The notes: generated by a model not told the origin, from the letters alone. A stretch of DNA of 64,000 nt from Chryseobacterium lathyri (GCF_030812195.1 NZ_JAUSSF010000001.1:1984001-2048000), one strand, 5' to 3'. Shown: positions 7,544-17,030, numbered from the stretch's first letter. Translations and numbers: made by a program.

Positions 7544-9076
7544 TTATTTGTCGTAATTCGTCATCATGTATTCAAAGTAATGGATCATTTTCAGATAATT
7601 CTCAATACTGATGTATTCATTGGTGCTGTGGATACTTTGCTGTTCTGAGCTGTTGATCCTGATGGGCATGAATCTATAGATATTTTTGCTTACGATCTGA
7701 TATTTGTAGGCATCGGTACCGGCCATAGTAAGATATGGGGTCACAATGGCTCCCGGATAGATTTCCCTGACTCCGGCTTCTATTAATCTGAATCCTTTTG
7801 TATCGGAAGGAGAAACGGCAGAAGCTTCTCTTGTATTGTCGATATCTTCTACCTCAACATCAAAACCTTCTGTTGCTTTTGCAATATGCTCACGGACCTC
7901 TTTCAACGTGTTTCCGGGAAGCAATCTGAAATTAACCACAAATTCTACTTCGGGAGAAAGAACATTGGTTCCGTCGCTTCCTTTCATCATCGTCAACGCT
8001 GTTGTTGTACGTACCAAGGCGTTGGTCGTATTATTTTTGGTAAGTTGTGATAAAAGAAGAGGCTTTAGCAGCCACTGGTTGGAAAGCGCCAGCCTGGAAG
8101 TAAAAGGCATTGAGCCGCCAATATTACTAAAGAATTCTTTGATGAGCGGAGTTATAGAAGGTTTCATCTGATCATCTTCAAGCCTCTGCATGATCACGGC
8201 AGCTTTTCCTATTGCGCTTTCCATGGGAGGCATTGAGGAGTGACCTCCAAGCCCTTTGACTTTTATCTTTGCAGAAAAGAAACCTTTCTCTGCACATCCA
8301 ACAGCAGCCACATCGGAATCTACGCCTGCTACATTACCTTTCTGCATAATCAGACCTCCTTCGTCATACACTGCATCAAACTGGAGACCTTTTTTCTTAA
8401 AATATTCAGCAATCTGCATCGCTCCCTTTTGTCCGCCCACTTCTTCATCAAAACCGAAAGCCAGATAGATATCGCGTTTAGGCATCTTTTTGCTTTTAAT
8501 CATGGTATTCATAGATTCCATGAGTGAAAAGAGCATTCCTTTCATATCGATGGCTCCTCTTCCATAAATCCTTCCGTTCGCAACGTTTCCTGAAAAAGGT
8601 TCAAAATCCCAGTCTTCCGCTACTTTAGAAACCGGAGGCAGAGGTTTGTCATTGGGTCTGAAAATATTCTGTTCTTTATTTTTCACATCGGCATCACCGG
8701 GAGGAACGACATCTATATGGGAAAGAAAAAGTATAGGCTCCAGTGAAGGATCGCTTCCTTTAAGCCTGAAAACCAAAGCATGGGTATTGATCTCATTATT
8801 TTCGGTATGCTGATAAACCAGCGGATAAGATGTTTTCAGGTATTCTTTAAACTGATCAAACGGCGCATAATTGAATTCACCAAGGCTGCCAGTGGAAACC
8901 GTAGGAATTTTGAGGCCGCCTGACAGACGCATTACAGCAGAATCATTCTTTACAAGCTTCCAGCCTTCTAAAGTTTCGGCTGCTGCTTTTTTAAAAGGAT
9001 ACGTATACATTTTAATCAGCAGTACAGCTGCCAAAATAACAAGAATGCCGAGAATGGCTAGAAAGAACTTTTTCAT
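7544..9076 (-). CDS. M20 family metallopeptidase (PM20D1/carboxypeptidase-like)
   Basis: 510 residues from ATG 9076 (MKKFFLAILG). One N-terminal hydrophobic segment (about 3-22) is a signal anchor, so the enzyme is probably periplasmic or membrane tethered. The M20 di-zinc catalytic core is clear: LSHIDVVPPGD (first zinc His and the Asp after it), GRGAIDMKG (bridging Asp), FDEEVGG (general-base Glu-Glu), and a late THDAYK-like TDAYKY / INSSEQQSIHSTNEY segment (last zinc His). A dimerisation insert sits in the middle. It cleaves terminal peptide or N-acyl amide bonds; the exact substrate is unknown. An ATG at 9118 is possible but a -7 box overlaps it. It is transcribed alone. Confidence 0.9.
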   Translation of the reverse strand: MKKFFLAILGILVILAAVLLIKMYTYPFKKAAAETLEGWKLVKNDSAVMRLSGGLKIPTVSTGSLGEFNYAPFDQFKEYLKTSYPLVYQHTENNEINTHALVFRLKGSDPSLEPILFLSHIDVVPPGDADVKNKEQNIFRPNDKPLPPVSKVAEDWDFEPFSGNVANGRIYGRGAIDMKGMLFSLMESMNTMIKSKKMPKRDIYLAFGFDEEVGGQKGAMQIAEYFKKKGLQFDAVYDEGGLIMQKGNVAGVDSDVAAVGCAEKGFFSAKIKVKGLGGHSSMPPMESAIGKAAVIMQRLEDDQMKPSITPLIKEFFSNIGGSMPFTSRLALSNQWLLKPLLLSQLTKNNTTNALVRTTTALTMMKGSDGTNVLSPEVEFVVNFRLLPGNTLKEVREHIAKATEGFDVEVEDIDNTREASAVSPSDTKGFRLIEAGVREIYPGAIVTPYLTMAGTDAYKYQIVSKNIYRFMPIRINSSEQQSIHSTNEYISIENYLKMIHYFEYMMTNYDK

Positions 9077-9106
9077 GGCAAGGATTTGTGTGGTGTTGAT
9101 GTCTAA

Positions 9107-9114
9107 CAAATATA
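9107..9114 (-). promoter_or_regulatory. Promoter -7 box TATATTTG of the M20 peptidase
   Basis: A perfect TAnnTTTG match on the minus strand, 30 bp upstream of ATG 9076. It overlaps the codons of the alternative longer start, so the shorter protein is favoured. No TTG at ideal spacing is seen. Confidence 0.45.
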
Positions 9115-9283
9115 CCACAGAAAATGGCTATAATTGCAGTAAATACCTGAGTATTTCTCCGATGTTGGATTAAATTATTTTTTTCACTTCCAAAGTCCGG
9201 AATTATCTTTGTTGCATAAAATTTAGTTTTATTTCATTCTAATGAACGAGCAAAACAACCTAGCTCTCAAAAAATTGACATAT

Positions 9284-9322
9284 TAAAAAAAAAGGGCCAA
9301 TCCCCGAAAAGGATCAGCCCAA
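9284..9322 (-). terminator. Terminator of the efflux operon
   Basis: On the minus strand GGGCTGATCC ... GGATTGGCCC pair with a two-base internal mismatch and are followed by a run of T. It lies about 35 bp downstream of the outer-membrane factor gene. Confidence 0.7.
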
Positions 9323-9357
9323 AACATTAACTGTTTTATTGATAGAATTATGATATT

Positions 9358-10800
9358 TTATTTCCAGCCGCCGCCTAAGCTTTTGTAGATGTCTACAACG
9401 GTGCTCAGCTGTTTCTGTTTAGCTTCAATCAGCTCCATTTTAGCATCCAGAGCATCTCTTTGATTTAAAAGAACCTCAAGATAATCCGCTCTTGAATTCC
9501 GGAACAATTGGTTCGCAATATCAATAGACTGGTCGAGCGCTTTTGTTTCCTGCGACTTCATCTGATAGTACTGATCAATATTTTTAACTTTTGACATTAG
9601 ATTCGCTACATCCAGATAAGCATTTAGGATCGTTTTATCATACTCGTACAGCGATTGTATCTGTTTAGCATCAGCAGTCTGGAAGTTCGCTTTTATTGCA
9701 CTTTTATTGATCAGCGGGCCTGCCAGTTCTCCTGCCAGATTATAGGCAATGGATTCCGGCATCTTGACTAGATAAGAAGGTTTGAAAGCCTCCAACCCTA
9801 ATGTAGCAGAAATCTCCAGTGAGGGATAAAATTCCTTTCTTGCAGCCTGTACATCCAGTTTTGAGGCTTTCAATTCCAATTCTGCCTGTTTGATATCCGG
9901 ACGGTTAGCTAATAACTGAGACGGTATTCCCGTGTAAACTGTCTGTGGCATCGTAGACATAAAGCTTTCTTTCGTTCTCACGATAGGCTGAGGATATCTT
10001 CCCAAAAGCGCATTGATCTGATTTTCTTTTTCCGTAATATTTTGGCGGATCGTATATTCTGCTGCTTTTGATTTTGCCAGTTCCGCCTCAAATTTCTTAA
10101 CAGCCAGTTCCGTAGCCGCAGCAGCTTCTTTCTGAATTTTGGAGATTTCCAATGCCTTTTCCTGCAATTTGATGTACTGCTGAATGATATCCAGCTGATT
10201 GTCCAGCGCCAGCAATTCATAATAATTGTCCGCTACTTCCTCAATAAGATTGGACAACACAAAGTTTTTTCCTTCCACTGTAGAAAGATAGTGAGCAACA
10301 GCCGCTTCCTTTTCAGTTCTGAGTTTTTTCCAGATATCAATCTCCCAGTTGGCCATCAAGCCACCTTCAAAATTACCCAACGGATCCGGCATTTCTTTTC
10401 CGGGTTCTATTTCCGTAGTAGCATCACCAGCCCCTTCACTGGTATAACGGCCTGCTTTTTTAAGACCTGCCCCTATTCCAGCTGATACCGTTGGTGTCAG
10501 TCTTCCTTTTTTAGCTAGAACACCGCTTTTCGCAATTTCAATTTCCTGAAGTGTGATCAGTAATTCCTGATTGTTTTTTAAAGCAGTTTCAATTAAGCTT
10601 ACCAGATTCGGGTCTGTAAAAAACTGTCTCCAGGGGGTTGTTCCACTGTTTGCATTAATATCCTGCTGCTCTTCCTGATTGAAATTCTGAGGCAGGTTTT
10701 CTTTTACTTCATCTTTTATAACAGTAGCCATAGGAGCTCTACAGCCTGTGAGTACGAGCAATAAAGCAATGCCTGCTATATATTTATTATAAATCTTCAT
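9358..10800 (-). CDS. TolC-like outer-membrane efflux lipoprotein (NodT type)
   Basis: 480 residues. The N-terminal signal ends in a lipobox (LLVLTGC), so the protein is a lipoprotein anchored in the outer membrane. Two repeats of the outer-membrane efflux protein fold follow, with long coiled-coil stretches rich in Ala, Gln, Glu and Lys (about 150-270 and 300-470) and the typical NRPDIKQAELELKAS and NSRADYLEVLLNQRDAL motifs. It forms the exit duct for the RND pump. It is the last gene of the operon and overlaps the permease gene by 14 bp, so the two are translationally linked. Confidence 0.93.
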   Translation of the reverse strand: MKIYNKYIAGIALLLVLTGCRAPMATVIKDEVKENLPQNFNQEEQQDINANSGTTPWRQFFTDPNLVSLIETALKNNQELLITLQEIEIAKSGVLAKKGRLTPTVSAGIGAGLKKAGRYTSEGAGDATTEIEPGKEMPDPLGNFEGGLMANWEIDIWKKLRTEKEAAVAHYLSTVEGKNFVLSNLIEEVADNYYELLALDNQLDIIQQYIKLQEKALEISKIQKEAAAATELAVKKFEAELAKSKAAEYTIRQNITEKENQINALLGRYPQPIVRTKESFMSTMPQTVYTGIPSQLLANRPDIKQAELELKASKLDVQAARKEFYPSLEISATLGLEAFKPSYLVKMPESIAYNLAGELAGPLINKSAIKANFQTADAKQIQSLYEYDKTILNAYLDVANLMSKVKNIDQYYQMKSQETKALDQSIDIANQLFRNSRADYLEVLLNQRDALDAKMELIEAKQKQLSTVVDIYKSLGGGWK

Positions 10801-13800
10801 GTTTGTTATCGTGTTGATAAGGTTCAGTTTGTTCTGTTAAAGGATTTTCCTCTTCATATCTTGCCAGTCTTGATTTCTCTGCAATGGTTCCGAAAATATA
10901 ATATAGTCCCGGAATAATCATCAGCCCGAAAATAGTTCCTATCAGCATTCCTCCCGCAGCAGCAGTACCAATCGTACGGTTTCCAAGAGCTCCCGGCCCA
11001 GTTGCGATTACCAAAGGAATAAGACCTGCGATAAAGGCAAATGAAGTCATCAAAATCGGACGGAAACGGATCGCCGCCCCCTCGATAGCTGCCTTCGCTA
11101 CAGAAATTCCTTCTTCTGCTTTCTTCTGAACGGCAAATTCTACAATCAATACAGCATTTTTGCCTAATAAGCCAATCAACATAACCATGGCTACCTGAGC
11201 ATAGATATTATTTTCCAAGCCTAATAATTTCAGACATAAAAATGCTCCGAAAATACCTGTAGGAAGGGATAAAATCACCGGTAACGGCAGGATAAAGCTT
11301 TCGTACTGCGCTGCAAGGATCAGATATACAAATCCGAGACAGACCAGAAAGATAAATACAGCTTCATTTCCTCTGCTCACTTCATCTTTAGAAATACCTG
11401 CCCAGTCGATACCGAAGCCTCTCGGAAGGGTTTTATCCGCAACCTCCTGGATTGCTTTAATAGCCTGTCCGCTACTGTATCCAGGTGCCGGGGTTCCACT
11501 TACCTCTGCAGAATTGTACATATTATGTCTTGTAATTTCTGATAATCCATATACTTTTTCCATTTTCATAAAATCTGAATACGGAACCATCTGATCTTTA
11601 TCATTTTTCACATAAAGTTTCAGGAGATCTGTAGGTAAGGCCCGGTATTGGGGACCAGCCTGCACAATTACTTTATAAGGTCTGTCGAAACGGATGAAAC
11701 TGGTCTCATAGTTAGATCCTATCAATGTCGAAAGGTTATCCATTGCATTTTCTATAGTTACTCCTTTTTGTTCAGCAAGGTCATTATCCACCTTCAGCAT
11801 ATACTGGGGAAAACTTGCAGAATAGAATGTAAATGCAGATCCAAGCTCAGGTCGTTTTTTCAACTCTCTTACAAAATCATTACTTACCTGCTCCATTTTG
11901 TGATAATCCCCACTTCCTGCTTTATCCAGAAGACGGAGCTCAAAGCCTCCTGCAGCACCATAACCGGGAATGGAAGGCGGCTGGAAGAATTCTATATTGG
12001 CTCCGGGAATATTCTTAGCTTTTTCTTCAAGTTTTTCAATGATTTCTGCAGCAGATTCTTTACGTTCTTCCCAACTTTTCAGGTTAATCAGACAGGTTCC
12101 GGAGTTGGATCCTGTACCTTCTGTCAGGATTTCATATCCGGCCAGTGAGGAAACGGACTGTACACCATCAATGTCTTCAGATTCTCTTAATAACTCTTTG
12201 GCGATCTGGTTGGTTCTTTCCAGAGTGGATCCCGGAGGAGTCTGAATAATGGCATAGATCATTCCCTGATCTTCCGCCGGAATAAACCCTGAAGGAAGTG
12301 AGTTGCTTAAGAAGTATGTACAGGCACAAAATGTCAGCAGTAAAGGAAGCGTGATGGATTTTTTCTTCACTGTTTTGTTCAGCATTTTCTCATACTTCCC
12401 GGCTTCTTTCGTAAATAAGTTGTTGAATTTATCCAGGAAAATGGTAATTGGTGTTTTCTTTTTAGCTTTTCCGTGATTGTTTTTTAAGATCAAAGCACAT
12501 AAAGCAGGAGTCAGAGTCAAGGCCACAACTCCTGAAAGGATAATGGCTGAAGCCATGGTAATAGAAAACTGGCGGTAAAATACTCCAACCGGACCAGACA
12601 TGAATGCAATCGGGATGAATACGGATGCCATGACCAAAGTGATCGCGATAATCGCCCCACTGATTTCATGCATGGCTTCTTCAGTAGCCTTTAATGGGGA
12701 AAGTCCTTTTTCTTCCATCTTGGCATGGACAGCCTCAATGACCACAATCGCATCATCGACGACGACCCCGATGGCCATTACCAATGCAAAGAGCGAGATC
12801 ATGTTTAACGTGATTCCAAATGCGGACATGACGGCAAATGTTCCAACCAGTGAAACCGGAACCGCCAGCGCAGGGATTAAGGTCGAACGCCAGTCTCCAA
12901 GGAACAGAAATACTACAATTGCTACCAGGATAAAGGCTTCAAAAAGGGTATGAATTACTTTTTCCATAGAAGCATCCAGGAATCTGGAAACATCATAACT
13001 GATATCGTAATGCATTCCTTTCGGGAAATTGTTTTTCTGAAGATCAGCCATCAAAGTTTTAACGTTTTTGATAACATCACTTGCATTGGAACCGTAGGAT
13101 TGTTTTACTGTGATCGCTGCAGAAGGCTTTCCGTTCAGTGTAGAATAGATATCATACATTGAGGAACCAAATTCTATATCGGCAACATCTTTTAATCTTA
13201 CAAATTCTCCTCCCGGTTTTGCTTTCAGGATAATATTTCCGTAATCTTTTTCATTGTTGAAACGTCCGGAATATTTCAGGATATACTCGAACGACTGGGA
13301 ACGTTTTCCTGAGCTTTCTCCTGTTTTCCCGGGAGAAGCTTCCAAACTCTGCTGGTTCAGGGATTCCATCACTTCGTCGGCAGAAATATTGTAAGCCGTA
13401 AGCCTGTCCGGTTTAAGCCAGATACGCATAGCATATTCACGGGTTCCGAGGATATCTGCAAAACCTACTCCACTTACCCTTCTCAGCTCAGACATCACAT
13501 TGATATCAGCATAATTGAAAAGGAATTTCTGGTCAGCTTTCGGGTCATCACTGTACAGGTTAATGTACATCAGCATATTCGGTTCTTCACGGGTAATTTT
13601 CACCCCTTCACGCACTACCAGAGGCGGGAGTTTGTTAACAACGGAAGATACACGGTTCTGAACGTTTACTGCGGCCACATTGGGATCTGTTCCGAGATCA
13701 AATACGATCTGAATGGAAGCTTCCCCGTCGTTACCCGCATCGGAGGTCATATATTTCATACCGGGAACTCCGTTCAATCCTCTTTCGAGAGGAATAACCA

Positions 13801-13981
13801 CTGATTTGATCAGTAGTTCGTTGTTGGCTCCCGGATATTCTGCGGTGATATTTACTTTAGGTGGTGAAATGGAGGGAAACTGGGTCACCGGAAGTTTTAC
13901 CAGCGACAGGATCCCCATAAATACAATGATCAGCGAGATCACAATAGACAGAACAGGTCTGCGGATGAATTTCTTAAACAT
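10787..13981 (-). CDS. RND efflux pump permease, HAE-1 (AcrB/MexB) family
   Basis: 1064 residues, the usual length for AcrB-type proton antiporters. It begins with the classic inner-membrane start (FIRRPVLSIVISLIIVF), has 12 expected membrane spans in two blocks (about 10-30 plus 340-550, then 870-1040) and two large periplasmic loops. The proton-relay motif GVVVDDAIVVIEA (paired Asp in TM4) is intact, and a late GLLGKNAVLIVEFA repeat marks the second half. It exports hydrophobic drugs or dyes from the periplasm; the substrate cannot be predicted. It lies 22 bp after the adaptor gene. Confidence 0.95.
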   Translation of the reverse strand: MFKKFIRRPVLSIVISLIIVFMGILSLVKLPVTQFPSISPPKVNITAEYPGANNELLIKSVVIPLERGLNGVPGMKYMTSDAGNDGEASIQIVFDLGTDPNVAAVNVQNRVSSVVNKLPPLVVREGVKITREEPNMLMYINLYSDDPKADQKFLFNYADINVMSELRRVSGVGFADILGTREYAMRIWLKPDRLTAYNISADEVMESLNQQSLEASPGKTGESSGKRSQSFEYILKYSGRFNNEKDYGNIILKAKPGGEFVRLKDVADIEFGSSMYDIYSTLNGKPSAAITVKQSYGSNASDVIKNVKTLMADLQKNNFPKGMHYDISYDVSRFLDASMEKVIHTLFEAFILVAIVVFLFLGDWRSTLIPALAVPVSLVGTFAVMSAFGITLNMISLFALVMAIGVVVDDAIVVIEAVHAKMEEKGLSPLKATEEAMHEISGAIIAITLVMASVFIPIAFMSGPVGVFYRQFSITMASAIILSGVVALTLTPALCALILKNNHGKAKKKTPITIFLDKFNNLFTKEAGKYEKMLNKTVKKKSITLPLLLTFCACTYFLSNSLPSGFIPAEDQGMIYAIIQTPPGSTLERTNQIAKELLRESEDIDGVQSVSSLAGYEILTEGTGSNSGTCLINLKSWEERKESAAEIIEKLEEKAKNIPGANIEFFQPPSIPGYGAAGGFELRLLDKAGSGDYHKMEQVSNDFVRELKKRPELGSAFTFYSASFPQYMLKVDNDLAEQKGVTIENAMDNLSTLIGSNYETSFIRFDRPYKVIVQAGPQYRALPTDLLKLYVKNDKDQMVPYSDFMKMEKVYGLSEITRHNMYNSAEVSGTPAPGYSSGQAIKAIQEVADKTLPRGFGIDWAGISKDEVSRGNEAVFIFLVCLGFVYLILAAQYESFILPLPVILSLPTGIFGAFLCLKLLGLENNIYAQVAMVMLIGLLGKNAVLIVEFAVQKKAEEGISVAKAAIEGAAIRFRPILMTSFAFIAGLIPLVIATGPGALGNRTIGTAAAGGMLIGTIFGLMIIPGLYYIFGTIAEKSRLARYEEENPLTEQTEPYQHDNKHEDL

Positions 13982-14003
13982 ACTGCTTCGTTTTACGAGT
14001 AGA

Positions 14004-15089
14004 CTACTCTGCTTTTAGTTTCAATGACTGAAGAACTTTTTTAGGATCCTGGAATTTGGTCTTTATTTTTTGGTCGTCTTTTACTTTCTGTACTCCTTCC
14101 AAAAGAATTTTATCACCTTCTGCAAGTCCTGAGCCTACTACATAAAGATCGGGCAGTTCGTAAGAGACTTTTATATTTCTTGATTTTACTGTTCCGTTTT
14201 TATCAATGATGAATACATATTTCTGATCCTGAATTTCATAAGTAGCTTTTTGCGGAATAATCAGTGCATTATGAACCGGCATCGTCATCTGTACTTTTCC
14301 TGTCTCACCGTTTCTAAGGAGTTTATCAGGGTTGGGAAATTTTGCTCTGAAGGCGATATTTCCTGTTTCATTGTCGAATTCTCCTTCTATGGTCTGAATT
14401 TCACCTTTTTGGGGAAGCATTTCGCCATTAGCCATAATCAGAGATACTTGATTGCTCCCTCTGTCGGCAGCATGAGTCTGATAGGTTAAATATTCCGGCT
14501 CCGAAACATTAAAATAGCTGTAGACATTGGTATTATCTGATAAAGAGGTCAGCAGATCTCCTTCATCCACAAGGCTTCCCAGTTTTAAAGGAATTCTGTT
14601 GATCACCCCTGAAAACGATGCTTTGATATCTGTAAAAGATAAATGGATCTGGGCCAGTTTCATTTCAGCATTGGCTGCATCCAGCTTAGCTTTGGCCATT
14701 GCTCTTTCGTTTTTAGAAACAATGTTGTTGCTGGCAAGAGTACTGGCGTTCTTTAGTTCTATAGTAGCCTGCTCTACTTCTGCTTTGGCTTTCAGTAATT
14801 CGGCCTGATACAGCTGAGGCATAATTCTGAACAGCGTCTGTCCCGCGTGTACATACTGGCCCTCGTCTACATAAATTTTTTCAAGAAATCCTTTTTCCTG
14901 TGCCCGGACTTCAATGTTTTTTACAGACTGAATCTGAGCTACGTATTCTTTATTGATCACAGTGTCCATTTTTACAGGACTGGTAACAGGATATACTGAG
15001 GCTTCTTCTTTTTCTTCTTTCTTCTGACTGCAGCCAACAGTCAGTAAAAGGATGCTTATCGCAATGCCTGAGGCAACTCTTTTGATCAT
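14004..15089 (-). CDS. RND efflux periplasmic adaptor (MFP), lipoprotein
   Basis: 361 residues with a lipobox (LLLTVGC) at about residue 20. It has the adaptor layout: beta-barrel and lipoyl halves (EKGFLEKIYVDEGQYVHAGQTL, split by a coiled-coil hairpin at about 90-140), then a membrane-proximal domain (GSLVDEGDLLTSL, NGETGKVQMTMPV). It joins the permease to the outer-membrane duct. It is the first gene of the three-gene operon, and the roughly 150-bp leader upstream contains strong inverted repeats. No regulator gene of the TetR or MarR type sits next to the operon, which is unusual for this kind of pump. Confidence 0.93.
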   Translation of the reverse strand: MIKRVASGIAISILLLTVGCSQKKEEKEEASVYPVTSPVKMDTVINKEYVAQIQSVKNIEVRAQEKGFLEKIYVDEGQYVHAGQTLFRIMPQLYQAELLKAKAEVEQATIELKNASTLASNNIVSKNERAMAKAKLDAANAEMKLAQIHLSFTDIKASFSGVINRIPLKLGSLVDEGDLLTSLSDNTNVYSYFNVSEPEYLTYQTHAADRGSNQVSLIMANGEMLPQKGEIQTIEGEFDNETGNIAFRAKFPNPDKLLRNGETGKVQMTMPVHNALIIPQKATYEIQDQKYVFIIDKNGTVKSRNIKVSYELPDLYVVGSGLAEGDKILLEGVQKVKDDQKIKTKFQDPKKVLQSLKLKAE

Positions 15090-15127
15090 AATTCTAGAGT
15101 TAATATAAATCGTTAATGTTTTGAAAT

Positions 15128-15215
15128 GAAAATAGTTGGTAATAGAGATTCTGCACCGTAATGATTACCGGCATATGCAACGCAGGGTATTTCCCATCCG
15201 GACTGTGGACAGAAA
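15128..15215 (-). promoter_or_regulatory. Structured leader upstream of the RND operon
   Basis: Read on the minus strand, the leader holds several nested inverted repeats: CCGG...CCGG around GGGAAATACCC, GCATATGC, and CCGGTAATCATTACGG. Pieces resemble riboswitch cores (GTCCGGATGGGA as in the FMN 3' end, GGGAAATACCC as in TPP), but neither class can be completed. It could be a structured 5' UTR or a repressor-binding region of the efflux operon. Class unknown. Confidence 0.35.
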
Positions 15216-15237
15216 ATAGATCGGAAAAGATGAAATT

Positions 15238-15627
15238 TTAAATTCTGATAGAACGGATCAGAATGAATGTCTTAACATTGGAACATAGCGAAATAAAACC
15301 ATGAATACCAGGTTTTCTGCTTTTAAAAGAACAAAGTCCAAAAATATAAACAAGACTGAATACTCCTGCAAATACAGCAATAATCTGTAAGGTATCTGAT
15401 AACTGAAAGTCATCTTCAGGAATTTCTAAGCTGGTATTTTCCACATTGTCTGCCATCTGCTGTACTGAAAGCTTTTCGAAAGTTTGGTTCAGTTTATTGG
15501 CTTTTTTAGGCATGTGATGAGAAACATGACCGGAATAGTCATTTCGGAGTGTTTTAACGCTAAGCCTGCTTTCTACTACGAAAAGCAGAAAAAGACCTGT
15601 AAAAAAATATACTATAAAGTTTCTCAT
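15238..15627 (-). CDS. Hypothetical membrane protein
   Basis: 129 residues from ATG 15627 (MRNFIVYFF). There is one N-terminal hydrophobic segment (about 3-20) and a second at about 80-100 (LQIIAVFAGVFSLVYIFGL), with a polar stretch in between that should lie in the periplasm, and a short basic tail. No family is recognised. An ATG seven codons upstream overlaps a -7 box (TACATTTG, 15638-15645), so the shorter start is preferred. It lies upstream of the efflux operon on the same strand, 148 bp away, so a link is possible but unproven. Confidence 0.55.
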   Translation of the reverse strand: MRNFIVYFFTGLFLLFVVESRLSVKTLRNDYSGHVSHHMPKKANKLNQTFEKLSVQQMADNVENTSLEIPEDDFQLSDTLQIIAVFAGVFSLVYIFGLCSFKSRKPGIHGFISLCSNVKTFILIRSIRI

Positions 15628-15637
15628 TTTGAAGTGG

Positions 15638-15645
15638 CAAATGTA
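15638..15645 (-). promoter_or_regulatory. Promoter -7 box TACATTTG
   Basis: A TAnnTTTG match on the minus strand, 11 bp upstream of ATG 15627. It overlaps the alternative upstream ATG and favours the shorter protein. The -33 element is not clear. Confidence 0.35.
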
Positions 15646-15862
15646 CATTTAGATATGCATATCGTCATAGCAGATTAACAAAGTTTAACTCTCCTTTAAA
15701 TTAGCTGAAGAAGAACTTTGTTAATTGAAAAATACCAGATTTTTCTTGAATTTAAGCTCCTAAAATTGAACTATTATTTTTTAACTGGATATGGAAAAAA
15801 GGATTTCTCAACCGTATGATTTAAATCATTTTTTACTGTGTATCAACACCATATAATTTTAA

Positions 15863-15870
15863 TACTTTTG
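15863..15870 (+). promoter_or_regulatory. Promoter -7 box TACTTTTG
   Basis: A TAnnTTTG match 27 bp upstream of the ATG of the small frameshifted gene. It suggests the locus is or was transcribed. Confidence 0.35.
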
Positions 15871-15897
15871 CACTCAATTAAAACAACAAATGTAATT

Positions 15898-16030
15898 ATG
15901 AAAAAAGCTGTACTATTTCATTCTTAAAACCGACGGCTCAAAAAGCATTCCTGCGGTGACCATCTTTACAAATCCTAGTGAAAAATCTTTTTATGATTAT
16001 AAAACACCTGTAAAGAACCGTAATGCATAA
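15898..16030 (+). pseudogene. Small frameshifted gene (about 43 residues when repaired)
   Basis: ATG 15898 opens MKKAVLFHS and stops at once. Skipping one T at about 15922 opens a frame to TAA 16028-16030 that reads LKTDGSKSIPAVTIFTNP and ends in KTPVKNRNA. The composition is protein-like and the preceding promoter box is well placed, so this looks like a small gene broken by a one-base insertion, or a sequencing error. No function is known. Confidence 0.4.
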
Positions 16031-16148
16031 CAGGTAGAAAGATTAGATTAATTTATGTAAAATTAACATATATTTATTAAAAATATTTGTAAATTTATAT
16101 AATATTAATATCACTAATTCATGATACACTTACCAATCACTTATCACT

Positions 16149-16541
16149 ATGAAAAAATTATTCACATTGGTCCTTATCGGGCTGGCAGTACTTTCCTCAA
16201 CAGCGTGTAAGCATCCGGGCAAAGAGGCAGAGATCATTACAGATGCAGTACCGGAAAACAAAGATGAAACCACAAAAGAGGTTTTCACCGACAGTTATGG
16301 AGAAAAAATTGAGGTTATCATCAACCATACAAAAAGTACGGCAACAGTACATCTGGAGGGTAAAACCTATAATCTGAAAAAAAGTGATGCTCTTCCTGAG
16401 TACACTGCAAGCAATGAAGAATATCAGTATTCAAATATCAAAGGAAATATTACTTTACTGAAAAAAAATGTAGATATGGTTCTGTTCCACGCAAAACGTG
16501 AAACAAAAGGGTCCGGCTCTGCAAAGATGGCTTCCTATTAA
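16149..16541 (+). CDS. Small lipoprotein, MliC-like
   Basis: 130 residues. The signal peptide ends in a lipobox-like STAC at about residue 20. The mature part (about 47-118) resembles the MliC/PliC lysozyme-inhibitor fold: YGEKIEVIINHTKSTATVHL, then a strand with KTYNLKKSDALPEYTA, then ITLLKKNVDMVLF. In that family the protein blocks host or rival lysozyme at the outer membrane. The match is by eye and Cys pairs of classic MliC are missing, so the function is tentative. A META-domain lipoprotein gene follows 32 bp downstream. Confidence 0.6.
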   Translation: MKKLFTLVLIGLAVLSSTACKHPGKEAEIITDAVPENKDETTKEVFTDSYGEKIEVIINHTKSTATVHLEGKTYNLKKSDALPEYTASNEEYQYSNIKGNITLLKKNVDMVLFHAKRETKGSGSAKMASY

Positions 16542-16573
16542 TTTAATCACCACTCTTAAACAAAATAATATTT

Positions 16574-17005
16574 ATGAAAAACTTATATTATTACTTATCC
16601 GCTCTTTTTTTACTTGTCTTTCTTACGGCATGTAAAACTTCTTCAGCTCCAAAAACAGCTGATATTATGGGAAAGACCTGGAAACTTACGGAGCTGAACG
16701 GGCAGCCGATCAAGCTTAAAAATCCGAAAAACAATCCTTATTTCAAGCTTAATACAGAAGGCATGAGATATGAAGGTCATGCAGGATGCAATGGATTTGG
16801 AGGTACTTTTGAGATTAAACCTGATATCATGAGAATCAAATTCAACCAGGGAATGTCTACCATGATAGCCTGTGAGGATCTTGAAACTGAACAATTATTT
16901 ACAAAAGCAGTGCTTGCCGCAGATAATTATTCTGTAAACGGCAATACGCTGACATTGAATAAGGCAAGAATGGCTCCTTTGGCTAAATTTGTCCTTCAAC
17001 CATAA
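16574..17005 (+). CDS. META domain (HslJ-like) lipoprotein
   Basis: 143 residues with a lipobox (LLVFLTAC) at about residue 20. A single META domain follows: GKTWKLTELNGQPI, then YEGHAGCNGFGGTFEI, then the STMIACEDLETEQLF segment with a conserved Cys; the two Cys typically pair. Family members such as HslJ are envelope proteins linked to heat shock and novobiocin resistance in E. coli; the role here is unknown. It is probably co-transcribed with the MliC-like gene, and a bidirectional terminator follows. Confidence 0.88.
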   Translation: MKNLYYYLSALFLLVFLTACKTSSAPKTADIMGKTWKLTELNGQPIKLKNPKNNPYFKLNTEGMRYEGHAGCNGFGGTFEIKPDIMRIKFNQGMSTMIACEDLETEQLFTKAVLAADNYSVNGNTLTLNKARMAPLAKFVLQP

Positions 17006-17030
17006 CCGAGTTTAAAATTTTACAATAAAA

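Noticed and set aside
11648..12148. 166-codon open frame on the plus strand opposite the RND permease
   Set aside because: It is the antisense of a strongly conserved gene and has no protein-family features. Treated as a shadow frame.
15128..15215. FMN or TPP riboswitch
   Set aside because: Only short core fragments match. The second half of either aptamer is missing on both strands, so no class name is given.
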